From positions 1 to 64,000 of the forward strand of contig JAMPFQ010000010.1 of NCBI GenBank assembly GCA_023664345.1: DNA of 64,000 bases, read 5' to 3'. Shown piece after piece: positions 41,950-51,444 of this stretch. Origin of the DNA: Lachnospiraceae bacterium (lineage in GTDB: Bacteria > Bacillota > Clostridia > Lachnospirales > Lachnospiraceae). Positions within the stretch are counted from its first letter, which is position 1, and every line of letters starts with the position of its first letter. The translations under genes and the position numbers were made by a program. The notes under the pieces were generated by a model. That model was given only the letters and a program-made list of their open reading frames with translations, was not told where the DNA came from and made no database searches.

Positions 41950-42428
41950 GGCGTGATCATCTCCCTTTCATCTTCTTTGATCCGGGAGATCACGGTTCCG
42001 TGATCCTTATATTTCTTTAAGATAAAGTGGGTCGCCGTGCTCAGCACCGTATCCAGTGTGGAAAGCTTATCGGACACGAAGCTGGAAACCTCTCGGAGCG
42101 TCTTGCCCTCCAAGATCACCATCAGGTCATAGCCGCCGGACATCAGATAGACGCTGCGGACCTCCGGGTAACGGTAGATGCGCTCCGCCACATTGTCAAA
42201 GCCCTGTCCCCTCTGGGGCGTGACGCGCACCTCGATCAGCGCGGACACCTTCTCATTGCTGGTCTTTTCCCAGTCGATCAGGGTATGATAGCCGCAGATC
42301 ACGCCCTCCGCCTCCAGCGCCGCCAGTTCATTCACCACATCCACTTCCTGTACGCCCAGGATCACCGCAAGTTCCTTTAAGTCAATACGGCTGTTCTTTT
42401 CAATAACGGTCAATAATTCTTCTCTCAT
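41946..42428 (-). CDS. Lrp/AsnC family transcriptional regulator
   Basis: A 160-aa regulator: AsnC helix-turn-helix at about 10-50 (RIDLKELAVILGVQEVDVVNELAALEAEGVI) followed by the RAM/AsnC ligand domain (VSALIEVRVTPQRGQGFDNVAERI, VRSVYLMSGGYDLMVILEG, LSTLDTVLSTATHFILKKYK). It is translationally coupled to the aminotransferase. An amino acid is the probable effector. Confidence 0.93.
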   Translation of the reverse strand: MREELLTVIEKNSRIDLKELAVILGVQEVDVVNELAALEAEGVICGYHTLIDWEKTSNEKVSALIEVRVTPQRGQGFDNVAERIYRYPEVRSVYLMSGGYDLMVILEGKTLREVSSFVSDKLSTLDTVLSTATHFILKKYKDHGTVISRIKEDEREMITP

Positions 42429-42455
42429 TTTTACTTTCGCCTTTCCTATATTAAT

Positions 42456-43586
42456 TCATCCATAAATCTGATCCTGCCCGGGGCGGTCCAGATAACGGAC
42501 TTCTTCCTCATTGATCAGGATCCTGTCGTTGCTGTCCGTCACCTTTCCCACCATCACTGCGGGGATTCCCGCGGCTTTCAGGCCGGATACCAGTCCGATG
42601 CCGTCTTCACTGGTCATCAGAAGACATCCTCCGGACAGCAGTTCATAAGGATTTACATTGCAATACTCGCATACCTCCACCGTTTCCTGCCGCAGAGGCA
42701 GCTTCTTCAAGTCTATGGTCAGTCCGACGCCCGCGCTTTCCGCCAGTTCCCAGAGCGCTCCGAATATCCCGCCCTCGGAAACATCATGCATGGCGCACAC
42801 GCCGGACTTCACGGCGGTAGCGGCCTCCGGTATCACGGACAGGAATCTGTCAAAACCTGCCGCCTCTTCCACAAGCCAGGCCGGATAGCGTTCCAGCAGC
42901 TTCTCCCGATATCGCCGCGCCAGATGAGCGGTGCCCTCCAGGCCGATCCATTTGCTGATCACCACGTCCTGACCCGGCGCCGCGGCTTTCAGGCTCCGGT
43001 AAGTCGCTTTCTGCATTTTCCCGATGCCGGTGACTACTCCATAAGGGGCCGTCACTGCCCCCGTAACCCTGGTCTGTCCTCCCGCGATCTGTATGTGCAA
43101 TTCCTCACAGACCTTGTCCGCTTCCGCCATAAGCGCTTTCAGACCGGCTTCCTCCAGGCTTTCCGGCAACAGCAGCGTGATCAGGATCGCTGTAGGCTCC
43201 GTCGCTTGCGCCGCCAGATTGTTTGCACACTTTTGGATCAGCTGCGTCATGGTGCGCCGCTCGGCAAAAAACTCCGCCTCCGGTGTAACCTGTTCCGCCG
43301 GATCTGTCAGAGTTCCTGTTTCCACAGCCGCTGCTGTCTCCATCTCTGTCGGTACAACTGCTTCTGCTGCTCTCTCTTCTTCTGTCAGGGATTTCCTCCC
43401 TGCGCTTTCCGGAACCGTCAGCGCGGCCTCCTGCATGCAGGACACGATCATCATCTCATCGGAAAATGCAAAAAGAGCGCAGTCCCCCCCTATGCCTGCG
43501 CCCCTTACAACTTCATCTTTTCTTGTACCGATCTGTCTTAAAACAGAACGCTTTAAAATATTTGTTGATATCTTTCCGATCTTCAT
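42456..43586 (-). CDS. AIR synthase (PurM/HypE-like) family protein
   Basis: A 376-aa protein with the PurM-like ATP-binding fold: N-terminal IGKISTNILKRSVLRQIGTRKDEVVRGAGIGGD, GQTRVTGAVTAPYGVVTGIG, and the second domain SGVCAMHDVSEGGIFGALWELAESAGVGLTIDL with ELLSGGCLLM. HypE, which dehydrates thiocarboxamide, is the nearest known type, but its C-terminal PRIC cysteine is absent. An acidic, Ala/Glu/Thr-rich insert of about 40 residues (about 63-102) splits the N-terminal half. The start at 43586 follows AGGA; an ATG four codons earlier has a poorer site. Function unknown. Confidence 0.8.
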   Translation of the reverse strand: MKIGKISTNILKRSVLRQIGTRKDEVVRGAGIGGDCALFAFSDEMMIVSCMQEAALTVPESAGRKSLTEEERAAEAVVPTEMETAAAVETGTLTDPAEQVTPEAEFFAERRTMTQLIQKCANNLAAQATEPTAILITLLLPESLEEAGLKALMAEADKVCEELHIQIAGGQTRVTGAVTAPYGVVTGIGKMQKATYRSLKAAAPGQDVVISKWIGLEGTAHLARRYREKLLERYPAWLVEEAAGFDRFLSVIPEAATAVKSGVCAMHDVSEGGIFGALWELAESAGVGLTIDLKKLPLRQETVEVCEYCNVNPYELLSGGCLLMTSEDGIGLVSGLKAAGIPAVMVGKVTDSNDRILINEEEVRYLDRPGQDQIYG

Positions 43587-43601
43587 ACCGATCCTCATAT
43601 C

Positions 43602-45080
43602 TTATTCATCGTCCGAACTGTCCTCATACTGCGGTGGCGGCGCAGTCAGCGCAGCGGCCACATTTCTCACATGATCCACGCTTCCCGTTCCGATAGCCGC
43701 CATGATCTCCTCATAGGCATGGGCGTCACCGGTAGCTACACCTACCACAGCGCTCCTTGGCGACATCTTATAGCTGCTGCTGTTGATCTGCTCACGGCTG
43801 ACCTCCACACCGTTCTCCGTCACCACTTTCCAGAGCCTTGCCTTATAACCGATATGGGCGCTCTCGGTAACGGCCACATACCCCACAGGGCGGGAAGCGT
43901 CCGCGGTCAGATTATCCGCAGGCGGATTGATCACTTCCAGCACTTCGCTCTCATAGCTTACCTTGTGCCCGGGATCACGGGTCTCTTTCCCATATATGTT
44001 AAAAGTGATCTTCTTATTCTCGGTGTACCCCTCGATGTAGACAGGATATTCCAGGTTATTGACGAACCGGAAATCCTTGCCCGAACTCTCCGCAATCGCC
44101 GCGTCTGCGGAAGGACTCACATAGGTTACGATCATGGAATGGTTATGCCGCTCCGTGACCTCCAGTTCGGAAAGCAGGACAGCGTTATATAAGGTAGTCG
44201 ATACCTGGCAGATCCCGCCGCCAAGACTGTCCACCACTTTACCGTTTACATAAGAGCCCGCCATATAGTAGCCGTTTGCCTCGGAAAAGGGAGCAACTGC
44301 CTGATAAGTGGAAAATTCCTCTCCGGGATACAGTGTAATCCCGTCGATCAGACGACAGCCGTTTTCCACATTGGCGCTCCTGTCAGAACCGGAGGTGGTG
44401 TAAGAAGTGGTAAAGCTTCCCAGCACATCCGTTACCTGCGCCAGTTCCTCCGCGCTGCCCCTGGGCTCCGTCACCATAACGTCCAACGCGATCTGACAGG
44501 GCTCATGATTCCATTCCATTGTCAGATGATCATAAATCAAATCGATGGAAGTTTCTACATCCAGTGAATATCCCGTCTGCCCCCCCACTACCTGAAATGT
44601 GCCGTTCTCCCGTTTCAGGCTGGTATTTATAGCCTTTACGTCATACTTTACGCACTCATTTGTTAAAACATCATTTATGGCCTGAAGATCAAATTCCAGG
44701 TCAATGGGATATACCAGATTCTCATGCTCCAGATCTTTTAAGATCTTGTAGCGCTCAATGACATTTCCGTGGGTGCCCACTTCCACTGCTTCCGTGACCA
44801 GCTCAGGATTAGCCCATTCCAGGCCCAGAACGCCTGCAGTCACCACTACGGGATGATCCCCTCCGGCCAGCAGCGTGATCTCCGTCGTGCGCAATTCTTC
44901 TATATATGTATTTAAGACTGCTTCCGCCTGTTCGACGCTCATGCCGGACAGCTCGATATCCCCGGCAAAAATCCCGGTCTTGATGATGCCTTTTTCTGCG
45001 GCGTGCACCGTCATTCCAAAAGAAAGCGCCAAGGCCATGACAAATACTGCTGCTGCTTTCTTTGCAAATATTTTTTTCAT
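43602..45080 (-). CDS. VanW family protein with peptidoglycan-binding and G5-like domains
   Basis: A 492-aa secreted protein with signal MKKIFAKKAAAVFVMALALSFGMTVHA. Two repeats of the PG-binding-4 type (about 35-200) come first. The VanW domain is in the middle: LYPGEEFSTYQAVAPFSEANGYY and SLGGGICQVSTTLYNAVLLSELEVTERHNHS. A G5-like strand domain follows and an acidic tail (EDSSDDE). VanW is found in some vancomycin-resistance clusters but its role is unknown. The gene is 15 bases upstream of the AIR-synthase-like gene. Confidence 0.9.
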   Translation of the reverse strand: MKKIFAKKAAAVFVMALALSFGMTVHAAEKGIIKTGIFAGDIELSGMSVEQAEAVLNTYIEELRTTEITLLAGGDHPVVVTAGVLGLEWANPELVTEAVEVGTHGNVIERYKILKDLEHENLVYPIDLEFDLQAINDVLTNECVKYDVKAINTSLKRENGTFQVVGGQTGYSLDVETSIDLIYDHLTMEWNHEPCQIALDVMVTEPRGSAEELAQVTDVLGSFTTSYTTSGSDRSANVENGCRLIDGITLYPGEEFSTYQAVAPFSEANGYYMAGSYVNGKVVDSLGGGICQVSTTLYNAVLLSELEVTERHNHSMIVTYVSPSADAAIAESSGKDFRFVNNLEYPVYIEGYTENKKITFNIYGKETRDPGHKVSYESEVLEVINPPADNLTADASRPVGYVAVTESAHIGYKARLWKVVTENGVEVSREQINSSSYKMSPRSAVVGVATGDAHAYEEIMAAIGTGSVDHVRNVAAALTAPPPQYEDSSDDE

Positions 45081-45122
45081 GCCAGGAGACACTCCTTTCC
45101 ATAATCTGTGGCACTCATTGAA

Positions 45123-45230
45123 TTAATTGAAAAAATATGTTAAAGTAGGTATGATCATAGCAAGCACCAGTATGGCAATGATCACCGCCGACACTTTTTG
45201 TCTGGTCTTTTTATTGTTGAGATTGAACAT
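45123..45230 (-). CDS. Single-helix membrane microprotein (35 aa)
   Basis: MFNLNNKKTRQKVSAVIIAI opens a 35-aa peptide: a basic head of about 12 residues and one hydrophobic helix to the C-terminus. AGGAGAGG lies before the ATG. Its build resembles small membrane anchors such as Prli42, but sequence identity to any named family is uncertain. It lies 42 bases before vanW on the same strand and 46 bases from the divergent membrane protein gene at 45277. Confidence 0.6.
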   Translation of the reverse strand: MFNLNNKKTRQKVSAVIIAILVLAMIIPTLTYFFN

Positions 45231-45276
45231 AGTATTCCTCTCCTGAATATACTTGGACTCTGAAAGGATATTATAT

Positions 45277-45891
45277 ATGAATTTGATATTTTTGGCAAGT
45301 TTAATCGTTTTCATTTTCGTTCTTTCCGCCCGCATCAGGCGACAGAACAAGATCCAGCAGCAAAACGAAAAAAATTTCTGGGAGCGGGAGCGCCTGGCCA
45401 ACTCCGTCCGGAAGAAGCCTCTGGATGGCCTGGATTATATCCAGATCCCCCTGGAGACCTTTCCTATCCATATCATGCAGGATGATGAAACGGTGCTGGA
45501 ATGCATTGGTATCATGGAATCCCTGACCTCCCAGAAGATCGTCAACCTGACCGGTTACTCCAACACTGACCTGAAACTGGAATACGGCACCGCCAATATC
45601 ACTGTGCTGACAGAATATGACCAGAACTATACCCTTCTGGTCCGCACGCTGCAGAAATGGGCGGATGCCCTGATCGGCGCAGGCCATACGGAAGAGGCCG
45701 CCGTCCTCATGGAATTCGCCATCGGCACCCAGACAGATATCAGCCGTACCTACTATCAGCTGGCGGACTACTATGTATCCCGCCGGGAAAGCGAAAAGAT
45801 CCAGCGGCTGAAAGACACCGCCGCCGGACTGCGCTCGTCCAACCGCAATATCATCATGGATCGCCTGCAAGAAATGTATCCGGAGATCTGA
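45277..45891 (+). CDS. Membrane-anchored helical (TPR-like) hypothetical protein
   Basis: A 204-aa protein with one N-terminal helix (LIFLASLIVFIFVLSARI), a basic/Gln-rich stalk and a cytosolic helical domain. The segments LVRTLQKWADALIGAGHTEEAAVLMEFAIGTQ and YYQLADYYVSRRESEKIQRLKDTA look like two TPR-type hairpins. GAAAGGAT supports the ATG at 45277. The paired microprotein gene diverges from it only 46 bases away, so their promoters must overlap. Confidence 0.7.
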   Translation: MNLIFLASLIVFIFVLSARIRRQNKIQQQNEKNFWERERLANSVRKKPLDGLDYIQIPLETFPIHIMQDDETVLECIGIMESLTSQKIVNLTGYSNTDLKLEYGTANITVLTEYDQNYTLLVRTLQKWADALIGAGHTEEAAVLMEFAIGTQTDISRTYYQLADYYVSRRESEKIQRLKDTAAGLRSSNRNIIMDRLQEMYPEI

Positions 45892-45930
45892 TATATTTTA
45901 TGCGGGAGATGGGAGGAATATGCCGGGGCT

Positions 45931-47061
45931 TTACGGCTGACGGCGAGATCCCGCGATCTGTGCCATCTCATTCTTCCCATCGCTTGCTTTTGGCAACTGC
46001 GTTCGATCGAAAAAATCATCAGCTATCTTATCCAACTGGGCAGCTATCAACGGAAACTCCTTATTCAAGTCCAGCGTCTTTGCGCCTATCTGATTACCGC
46101 CCATATTAAAAGTGCAGTCCGGCGTGATTTCTTCGTCTGTTTTTGCATATAACAGAAGCCCTGCCACGTTTCCGGTATTATCCTTATCCTGGTTTTTCAC
46201 ATAGGCAAATATCTGATATACGTTACCAGAATGCAGGGAATGCTTATCGAACCGCGTCTGCAATGTTTGCCCATAATATTTTGCATCTATGATAAGAATC
46301 CGTTCATTCAATCGGAGCATGATATCTGTCCGCATAACCGGAAGAAATCGTATCATAGACTCACTGTTATCACCGACCAGATCCCATTTGATCTGTCCTG
46401 CTTTAACCTCAGAAAGATATGTATGATGCTGATGATAATATTCCAAAATAAATTTCTCATAAAGCCTGGCCATATGATCATCCGAGAAAGCCGCCATCCT
46501 GTATTCGCCCTCCTCCGTTGTCTGAAGCATCCCGTCCAGGACAAAATAACAGATATTCATCAACAGCTCATAGTTCTTATTATTTCTCCGATAATGCAGT
46601 CGGCTCCACGGAATCTCTGACGGTTCCAGCTGTTGTATGCCATCAAGGAAAACCAGAAGTTTTTTAAGCGCACTCTTACGTTCCGGATCTACACCATCAT
46701 CTATGATCAGAAAATGGATTGTGGTCTTAAGAATCTGATTAAACAGGTTATCCTCAGACAGCTCATCAAATTCACAGGCCAGCTTTTGTTTTCTCTGGAT
46801 CCGGTTACGTATCGTATTCGGCATATCCAGCTTTCCACGCAGCACAGACAGTGTTTCATTCCTGGTAACATACTCACGAAACAGCCCCTGCTTCAGCTGC
46901 TGAGCTATACCCTTGCTAAGGATCGCCGCAAACAGATCCTGTGCTTTGTCAAATTTTTCTGAAGCAACCTCATCATAATTCGATTGCTTCAGAATCTGAA
47001 AAGCATAGGAAAGCATATAATATATGTTTTTTATCAATATGCTTTTATCCTTAGTCATCAA
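45931..47061 (-). CDS. mcrC: 5-methylcytosine-specific restriction system subunit McrC
   Basis: McrC is the nuclease that joins the McrB ring. The 376-aa protein has the N-terminal McrC region (NIYYMLSYAFQ, LRGKLDM and SEDNLFNQILKTT, the conserved E(D/N)N-I-x-N region) and a C-terminal PD-(D/E)xK site, with D in MRTDIMLRL and the DxK of LIIDAKYYG. A Gln and Tyr follow in GNVYQIFAYV. It overlaps mcrB by 11 bases. The coding DNA is richer in A+T than the flanking genes, which suggests acquisition. Confidence 0.93.
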   Translation of the reverse strand: MMTKDKSILIKNIYYMLSYAFQILKQSNYDEVASEKFDKAQDLFAAILSKGIAQQLKQGLFREYVTRNETLSVLRGKLDMPNTIRNRIQRKQKLACEFDELSEDNLFNQILKTTIHFLIIDDGVDPERKSALKKLLVFLDGIQQLEPSEIPWSRLHYRRNNKNYELLMNICYFVLDGMLQTTEEGEYRMAAFSDDHMARLYEKFILEYYHQHHTYLSEVKAGQIKWDLVGDNSESMIRFLPVMRTDIMLRLNERILIIDAKYYGQTLQTRFDKHSLHSGNVYQIFAYVKNQDKDNTGNVAGLLLYAKTDEEITPDCTFNMGGNQIGAKTLDLNKEFPLIAAQLDKIADDFFDRTQLPKASDGKNEMAQIAGSRRQP

Positions 47062-49894
47062 ACACCCCGCGTAAATTCTTTTCCCATCGTGTCAGCTTAT
47101 CCGGCTCATCAAACCAATATTCACTCAACATCGGCAGAATATCGAACTCAACTACAGACCGCATCCACTCATCGGTGCATCCCAGTTCCTCTCTGCCACA
47201 GAAATAGCTATGCCCGATCTGGAAACCGCGTCCCAGTGACTTGTCTTCAGCAATCTCTTTATTCAAAAGCCTGATCTGCTCGATCAGGACATTAAAGGTC
47301 TCATTTCTCAACGCTTTCTGATAATTTGTGAATCCTTCCGAATTGAATCCGGGCTCCATCTCAAAAAAGCTGAATCTTCTACGAAGCGCATAATCGATCA
47401 TCGCAAGGCTTCTATCCGCCGTATTCATCATACCTATGATGAACAGATTCTCCGGAACAGAGAACGGCATCCCATTGTATGCCAGAGTTGCTTTTGTCCC
47501 TCTGTAATCCCTCTCAATAAGCATGAGCAATTCGCCAAAAATCTTGCTCATATTTCCACGGTTGATCTCATCAATAATGAAAAAGTATTCCTTGTCAGGA
47601 TGATTCGCAGCCGTCCGGCAGAACTTATAGAAAATGCCATCCGTCAGCTTAAAGTCAGCTCCGTCCGGTCGATATCCCATGATAAAATCCTCATAGGAAT
47701 AATTCTGATGGAACTGAACCATTTCAATTCTGGAATCATCAACCTCTCCCATCATCGCATAAGCAAGTTTCTTCGCCGTAAAGGTCTTGCCAACTCCTGG
47801 AGCGCCTTGCAAGATCACATTCATCTTATTTCTGAGAAGCGCCTCCAGAACATCAAACCGTTCCTCCGTCATATATACCTTGCGGAGGAAATCTTTTTTC
47901 GTATATTTCTGGACAACGACATCCGGTTTCTGCAGTGGATTCTCATCACGGATAATATCCATGATGAAATCATATTCACCTTTCTCCAGTTTAAAGAGAC
48001 TGCCATTAGGCTGCTTGCAAAATTCCATATTTCCCAGTTCCGGACACTCCTTAAGAGCCAGATATCCCACAGGTGTTGTCAGACCCTCCACCTTTTCAAA
48101 ATAGATTGCTTTCCCGTCATTAGCCTGCGTGATCCTTGCGATAGCTACCACTTTCTTGACAGGATCTGCCTCGTATCCAATGACAATATCTCCAGCCTTC
48201 GCATTCAGGAAATTCTGAAATATCCTTCGCTTATTTCCGTTCTCGTTATACAGCGTATAGCTCTGTTCTTCTCCTATCTTAATTTCAGAAAAGCTCCAGA
48301 TCCTGGGATTGACCGTTAGCCACCAATATCCCTGACCCTGGCACTCATCGCCAAACAATTCATCCAAAGTCATTCCAAAATAAGGCTTCAGGATAGAATC
48401 CTCAAACAAAGGCTTATCCTCAGACTCTACTTTTATACAAGTTGAATTATCATTTGGTGTCCACCATTTCTGAATACCCTTGTATGCAGACGTATCTTTG
48501 GATTCTTTTATGAGACGATATTCTCTCTCATACCATCCATCTGCCATTTCAGGATTCAGAACAGCCTTGTCGGCAACGAACTGTCCCAAAAGTCTGATGC
48601 TGCTTCCATAGCAAAGATAGAAGTAATCCCCTTTCTTTATGCTGTCCATGAAGTTCTCGCCCTGGGATACTTTAGCCATCGCCTTTGCTTTTGTTGTGCT
48701 ACGTACTACAACAACCTGCCTGCCTTCAAATTTGATCCTGTTATCATCCGATATGGAACCATGACTTATTTTCCATATTGCCGGTGCGTTATCAGCATAT
48801 AGATCAATCTCATTCAGATCCACCTTATCCAGAGCTTCTGTAAGTTCGTCCCTGAGTTTCCAGATGAAAGCGCCATCAGATGCCTTGTCTGCTTTTCTGC
48901 CGACATACAGAACCGGCCACCATTTAGAATCATCCGTACCTCTGATCATAGCTGGACAGCCGGTTTTCTTTGCTATCCTCTGCGCCAGAGACCATGAGCC
49001 GCCATTATAAAAATTAGGGTTCTCGCCATATTTGACCGAAAGCTGTTTGCATGTTGCCGCTCCGCCGTAATCCTTCATTCGCTTCATGATCTGAAGACTT
49101 TTTATAGTAAATATCGAACTGTCACCCAAAAGCTTGACCCAATCATCCACACTCAGTTCCGGAGAATAATCATCAGGAAACCATTCATCTTCTTCCTTGG
49201 CGCCATCCTGTTCGCTCAGATAAAATCTTCCCAGATAGAATCCCACATCGATCGTTGCAGTCTTCATTTCCGGATCCGGATAACAGCTTGCTGTCATAGC
49301 AGTCTGGATCATACCCCTGATATCAGGATCTGCTTTAATGACATTGCAGATTTCATCATACATCTGAAAGCCACCTATCAGACTCTCAACAGATCCGTTT
49401 TTCTTAGGCATATGTTCCGATTCTAATTCCCCCGCAGCAGCGCGGAACAACTCATACTTGTAGATGTAATATTTGTCAGGATACCTGAGCCAAAGATATG
49501 TGCTTATCGCATTGGTATTCTGATAATGATTTTTCCAGGTGCCGTCGTCATATTTTGCGCGAAGCTCTTCTGATGCGGTCTGGAATGCATCCACTCTTTC
49601 AGCCAAATCTTTTGATTCATCATAAAGGTTCCGGAACATCGCTCTGGCAGCTTCATCATCTGCCTTAGCAAAGTTTATGATCATTCCTCGTGGATAAGCA
49701 TAGCCGGATGCCAGCAGATTCAAGGTCTTATCTGTTGCCAGCTTAAACATCTCGCCAAAATTCTCAGCATCTATGTTCCAGTGATCCTGAAAATGTTTGA
49801 TGGCTTCCCATTTGTATCTTTCATCATCCCAATGGCTTGGAAAGTACGCCTTGTAACCTTCCAGTATGGGATTCAGTTTTGCTAAATCAATCAT
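47051..49894 (-). CDS. mcrB: McrB-type restriction NTPase with tandem PUA/EVE-like recognition domains
   Basis: A 947-aa protein. The C-terminal AAA+ domain has GAPGVGKT (697-704), IIDEINRGN (773-781) and the McrB sensor region MNTADRSLAMIDYALRRRF. Upstream there is an EVE domain from about 522 to 650 (WWLTVNPRIWSF, then AGDIVIGYEADPVKKVVAIARI) and a second PUA/EVE-like domain from about 372 to 490 (IWKISHGSI, then IKKGDYFYLCYGSSIRLLGQF). Residues 235-335 look like a winged-helix module and 1-230 are an unassigned helical domain. EVE domains bind modified cytosine. With McrC it should cut modified foreign DNA. Confidence 0.92.
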   Translation of the reverse strand: MIDLAKLNPILEGYKAYFPSHWDDERYKWEAIKHFQDHWNIDAENFGEMFKLATDKTLNLLASGYAYPRGMIINFAKADDEAARAMFRNLYDESKDLAERVDAFQTASEELRAKYDDGTWKNHYQNTNAISTYLWLRYPDKYYIYKYELFRAAAGELESEHMPKKNGSVESLIGGFQMYDEICNVIKADPDIRGMIQTAMTASCYPDPEMKTATIDVGFYLGRFYLSEQDGAKEEDEWFPDDYSPELSVDDWVKLLGDSSIFTIKSLQIMKRMKDYGGAATCKQLSVKYGENPNFYNGGSWSLAQRIAKKTGCPAMIRGTDDSKWWPVLYVGRKADKASDGAFIWKLRDELTEALDKVDLNEIDLYADNAPAIWKISHGSISDDNRIKFEGRQVVVVRSTTKAKAMAKVSQGENFMDSIKKGDYFYLCYGSSIRLLGQFVADKAVLNPEMADGWYEREYRLIKESKDTSAYKGIQKWWTPNDNSTCIKVESEDKPLFEDSILKPYFGMTLDELFGDECQGQGYWWLTVNPRIWSFSEIKIGEEQSYTLYNENGNKRRIFQNFLNAKAGDIVIGYEADPVKKVVAIARITQANDGKAIYFEKVEGLTTPVGYLALKECPELGNMEFCKQPNGSLFKLEKGEYDFIMDIIRDENPLQKPDVVVQKYTKKDFLRKVYMTEERFDVLEALLRNKMNVILQGAPGVGKTFTAKKLAYAMMGEVDDSRIEMVQFHQNYSYEDFIMGYRPDGADFKLTDGIFYKFCRTAANHPDKEYFFIIDEINRGNMSKIFGELLMLIERDYRGTKATLAYNGMPFSVPENLFIIGMMNTADRSLAMIDYALRRRFSFFEMEPGFNSEGFTNYQKALRNETFNVLIEQIRLLNKEIAEDKSLGRGFQIGHSYFCGREELGCTDEWMRSVVEFDILPMLSEYWFDEPDKLTRWEKNLRGVFDD

Positions 49895-49926
49895 GCGCTT
49901 CTCCTTCCATGCCTATGATCTGTTGA

Positions 49927-51444
49927 TTATCCTTCGAGTGCCAAACTCCCTGTCCGGGGCCTGTTTGATCCTTCACGCATTGCTTTATCTGGTTTTCGTT
50001 GGGACAACTGAACAACCGTCTCCACATGCACCGTCATCCCAAACTGATCCACCCCTCTAACTTTCACGATCTCATATCCTCCCCCGCACAACACTTTCAG
50101 ATCTCTTGCCAGTGTGGCAGGATCACAGCTGACATATATGATCCGTTCCGGTCTCATTTTCAGTATGGTATCCAGGCAGGCTTCATCGCATCCTTTCCGG
50201 GGCGGATCTACCACAATGACATCCGGGTGGAGCATATCTTCTCCTTCCTCCGCATTTCCATAAAAATCCGGCAGAACCTCCTCCGCTTTCCCTACAAAAA
50301 ATTCCGCATTTCCGATGCCGTTCTTTCTGGCGTTTTCCCTGGCGTCCTCCACCGCCTGCGGAATGGCTTCCACGCCGTATATTTTTTTCGCGCTGCCTGC
50401 CAGGAACAGGGATATGGTCCCGATGCCACAGTACAGATCCCAAACCGTTTCCGCTCCGGTCAGTCCCGCATATTCCAAAGCCAGGCTGTACAGCTTCTCC
50501 GTCTGCACGGGATTCACCTGATAAAAGGACAGCGGGGAAATATGAAAGGTGAGTTCTTTTCCTGTAAAAGGATATCCTTCTTCCCGCATATCCCTGACAT
50601 GGATGGTATCGGAGATCACAGGACTTCCCCAGAGAGTATAGATCTCTTTTCCCATGATCACATTCGTCCGCTCCGTGTTGATGCTCACGGACACACTGGC
50701 CATACCTTTTACCATGGCTAATTCTTTCAGCAGATCATCCTGTTCCGGTATCAATTCCGCCAGCCCGCGGCGAAAAGTTTGATTGACCACCAGACACACC
50801 ATGATCTCCCCGCTGGCAAAGCCCTTGCGGATCAGCACATGGCGCACCAGGCCTTTTCCCGTGGCTTCATCATACGCGGGAATATGACAGCGTCGCATAT
50901 GTTTTAAAATGATCTCCAGAATCTCCCGATTCTCCAAAACTCCCAGGCCGCATTCCGTGTTGGGGATGATGGTATGTGTCCTTCCGGCATAAAAGCCGGC
51001 AATGACATTTCCGTCCCTGTCCGTTCCCACAGGATACTGCGCTTTATTCCGATAGTGAAAAGGCATCTCCATGCCAATGATCGGTTCTATCTTTTCCTCT
51101 ATGTATTCTCGTGAAAATCCGCCGATGCGGATCAGAGCATTGTATATCTTGCTCTGCTTGTATTCCAGCTGTTTCTCGTAAGACAGCGCCTGAAGCTGAC
51201 AGCCGCCGCATTGTCTGTGGCAGGCGCATTTCGGCTCCACACGAAAAGGAGAAGGCGTCAGTACCTTCTCCAGTCGCGCATAAGCATAATTTTTCCTGCA
51301 TTTCATGATCTTTGCTTCCACAGTATCGCCAGGCACGGCGTCTTTTACGAACAGGGTAAAACCGTCCGCTCTGCCGATTCCTTCCCCCGCCGTACTCATA
51401 TCTTCTATCGTCAATGTTACACGGTCGTTTTTCTTATATTCCAT
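49927..51444 (-). CDS. rlmD: 23S rRNA (uracil(1939)-C(5))-methyltransferase, RlmD/RumA family
   Basis: A 505-aa TrmA/RlmD family enzyme: TRAM domain (residues 1-60), iron-sulfur cysteines C73/C75, C79 and C82 (CACHRQCGGC) with a fourth in NTECGLG, SAM site VWDLYCGIGTISLFLAG, DPPRKGCDE and the nucleophile Cys in YVSCDPATLARDL. Firmicutes often have two members (RlmCD and TrmA-like), so the exact target U is not certain. A basic tail of 30 residues follows the domain. It overlaps the fprA gene by 11 bases. Confidence 0.9.
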   Translation of the reverse strand: MEYKKNDRVTLTIEDMSTAGEGIGRADGFTLFVKDAVPGDTVEAKIMKCRKNYAYARLEKVLTPSPFRVEPKCACHRQCGGCQLQALSYEKQLEYKQSKIYNALIRIGGFSREYIEEKIEPIIGMEMPFHYRNKAQYPVGTDRDGNVIAGFYAGRTHTIIPNTECGLGVLENREILEIILKHMRRCHIPAYDEATGKGLVRHVLIRKGFASGEIMVCLVVNQTFRRGLAELIPEQDDLLKELAMVKGMASVSVSINTERTNVIMGKEIYTLWGSPVISDTIHVRDMREEGYPFTGKELTFHISPLSFYQVNPVQTEKLYSLALEYAGLTGAETVWDLYCGIGTISLFLAGSAKKIYGVEAIPQAVEDARENARKNGIGNAEFFVGKAEEVLPDFYGNAEEGEDMLHPDVIVVDPPRKGCDEACLDTILKMRPERIIYVSCDPATLARDLKVLCGGGYEIVKVRGVDQFGMTVHVETVVQLSQRKPDKAMREGSNRPRTGSLALEG

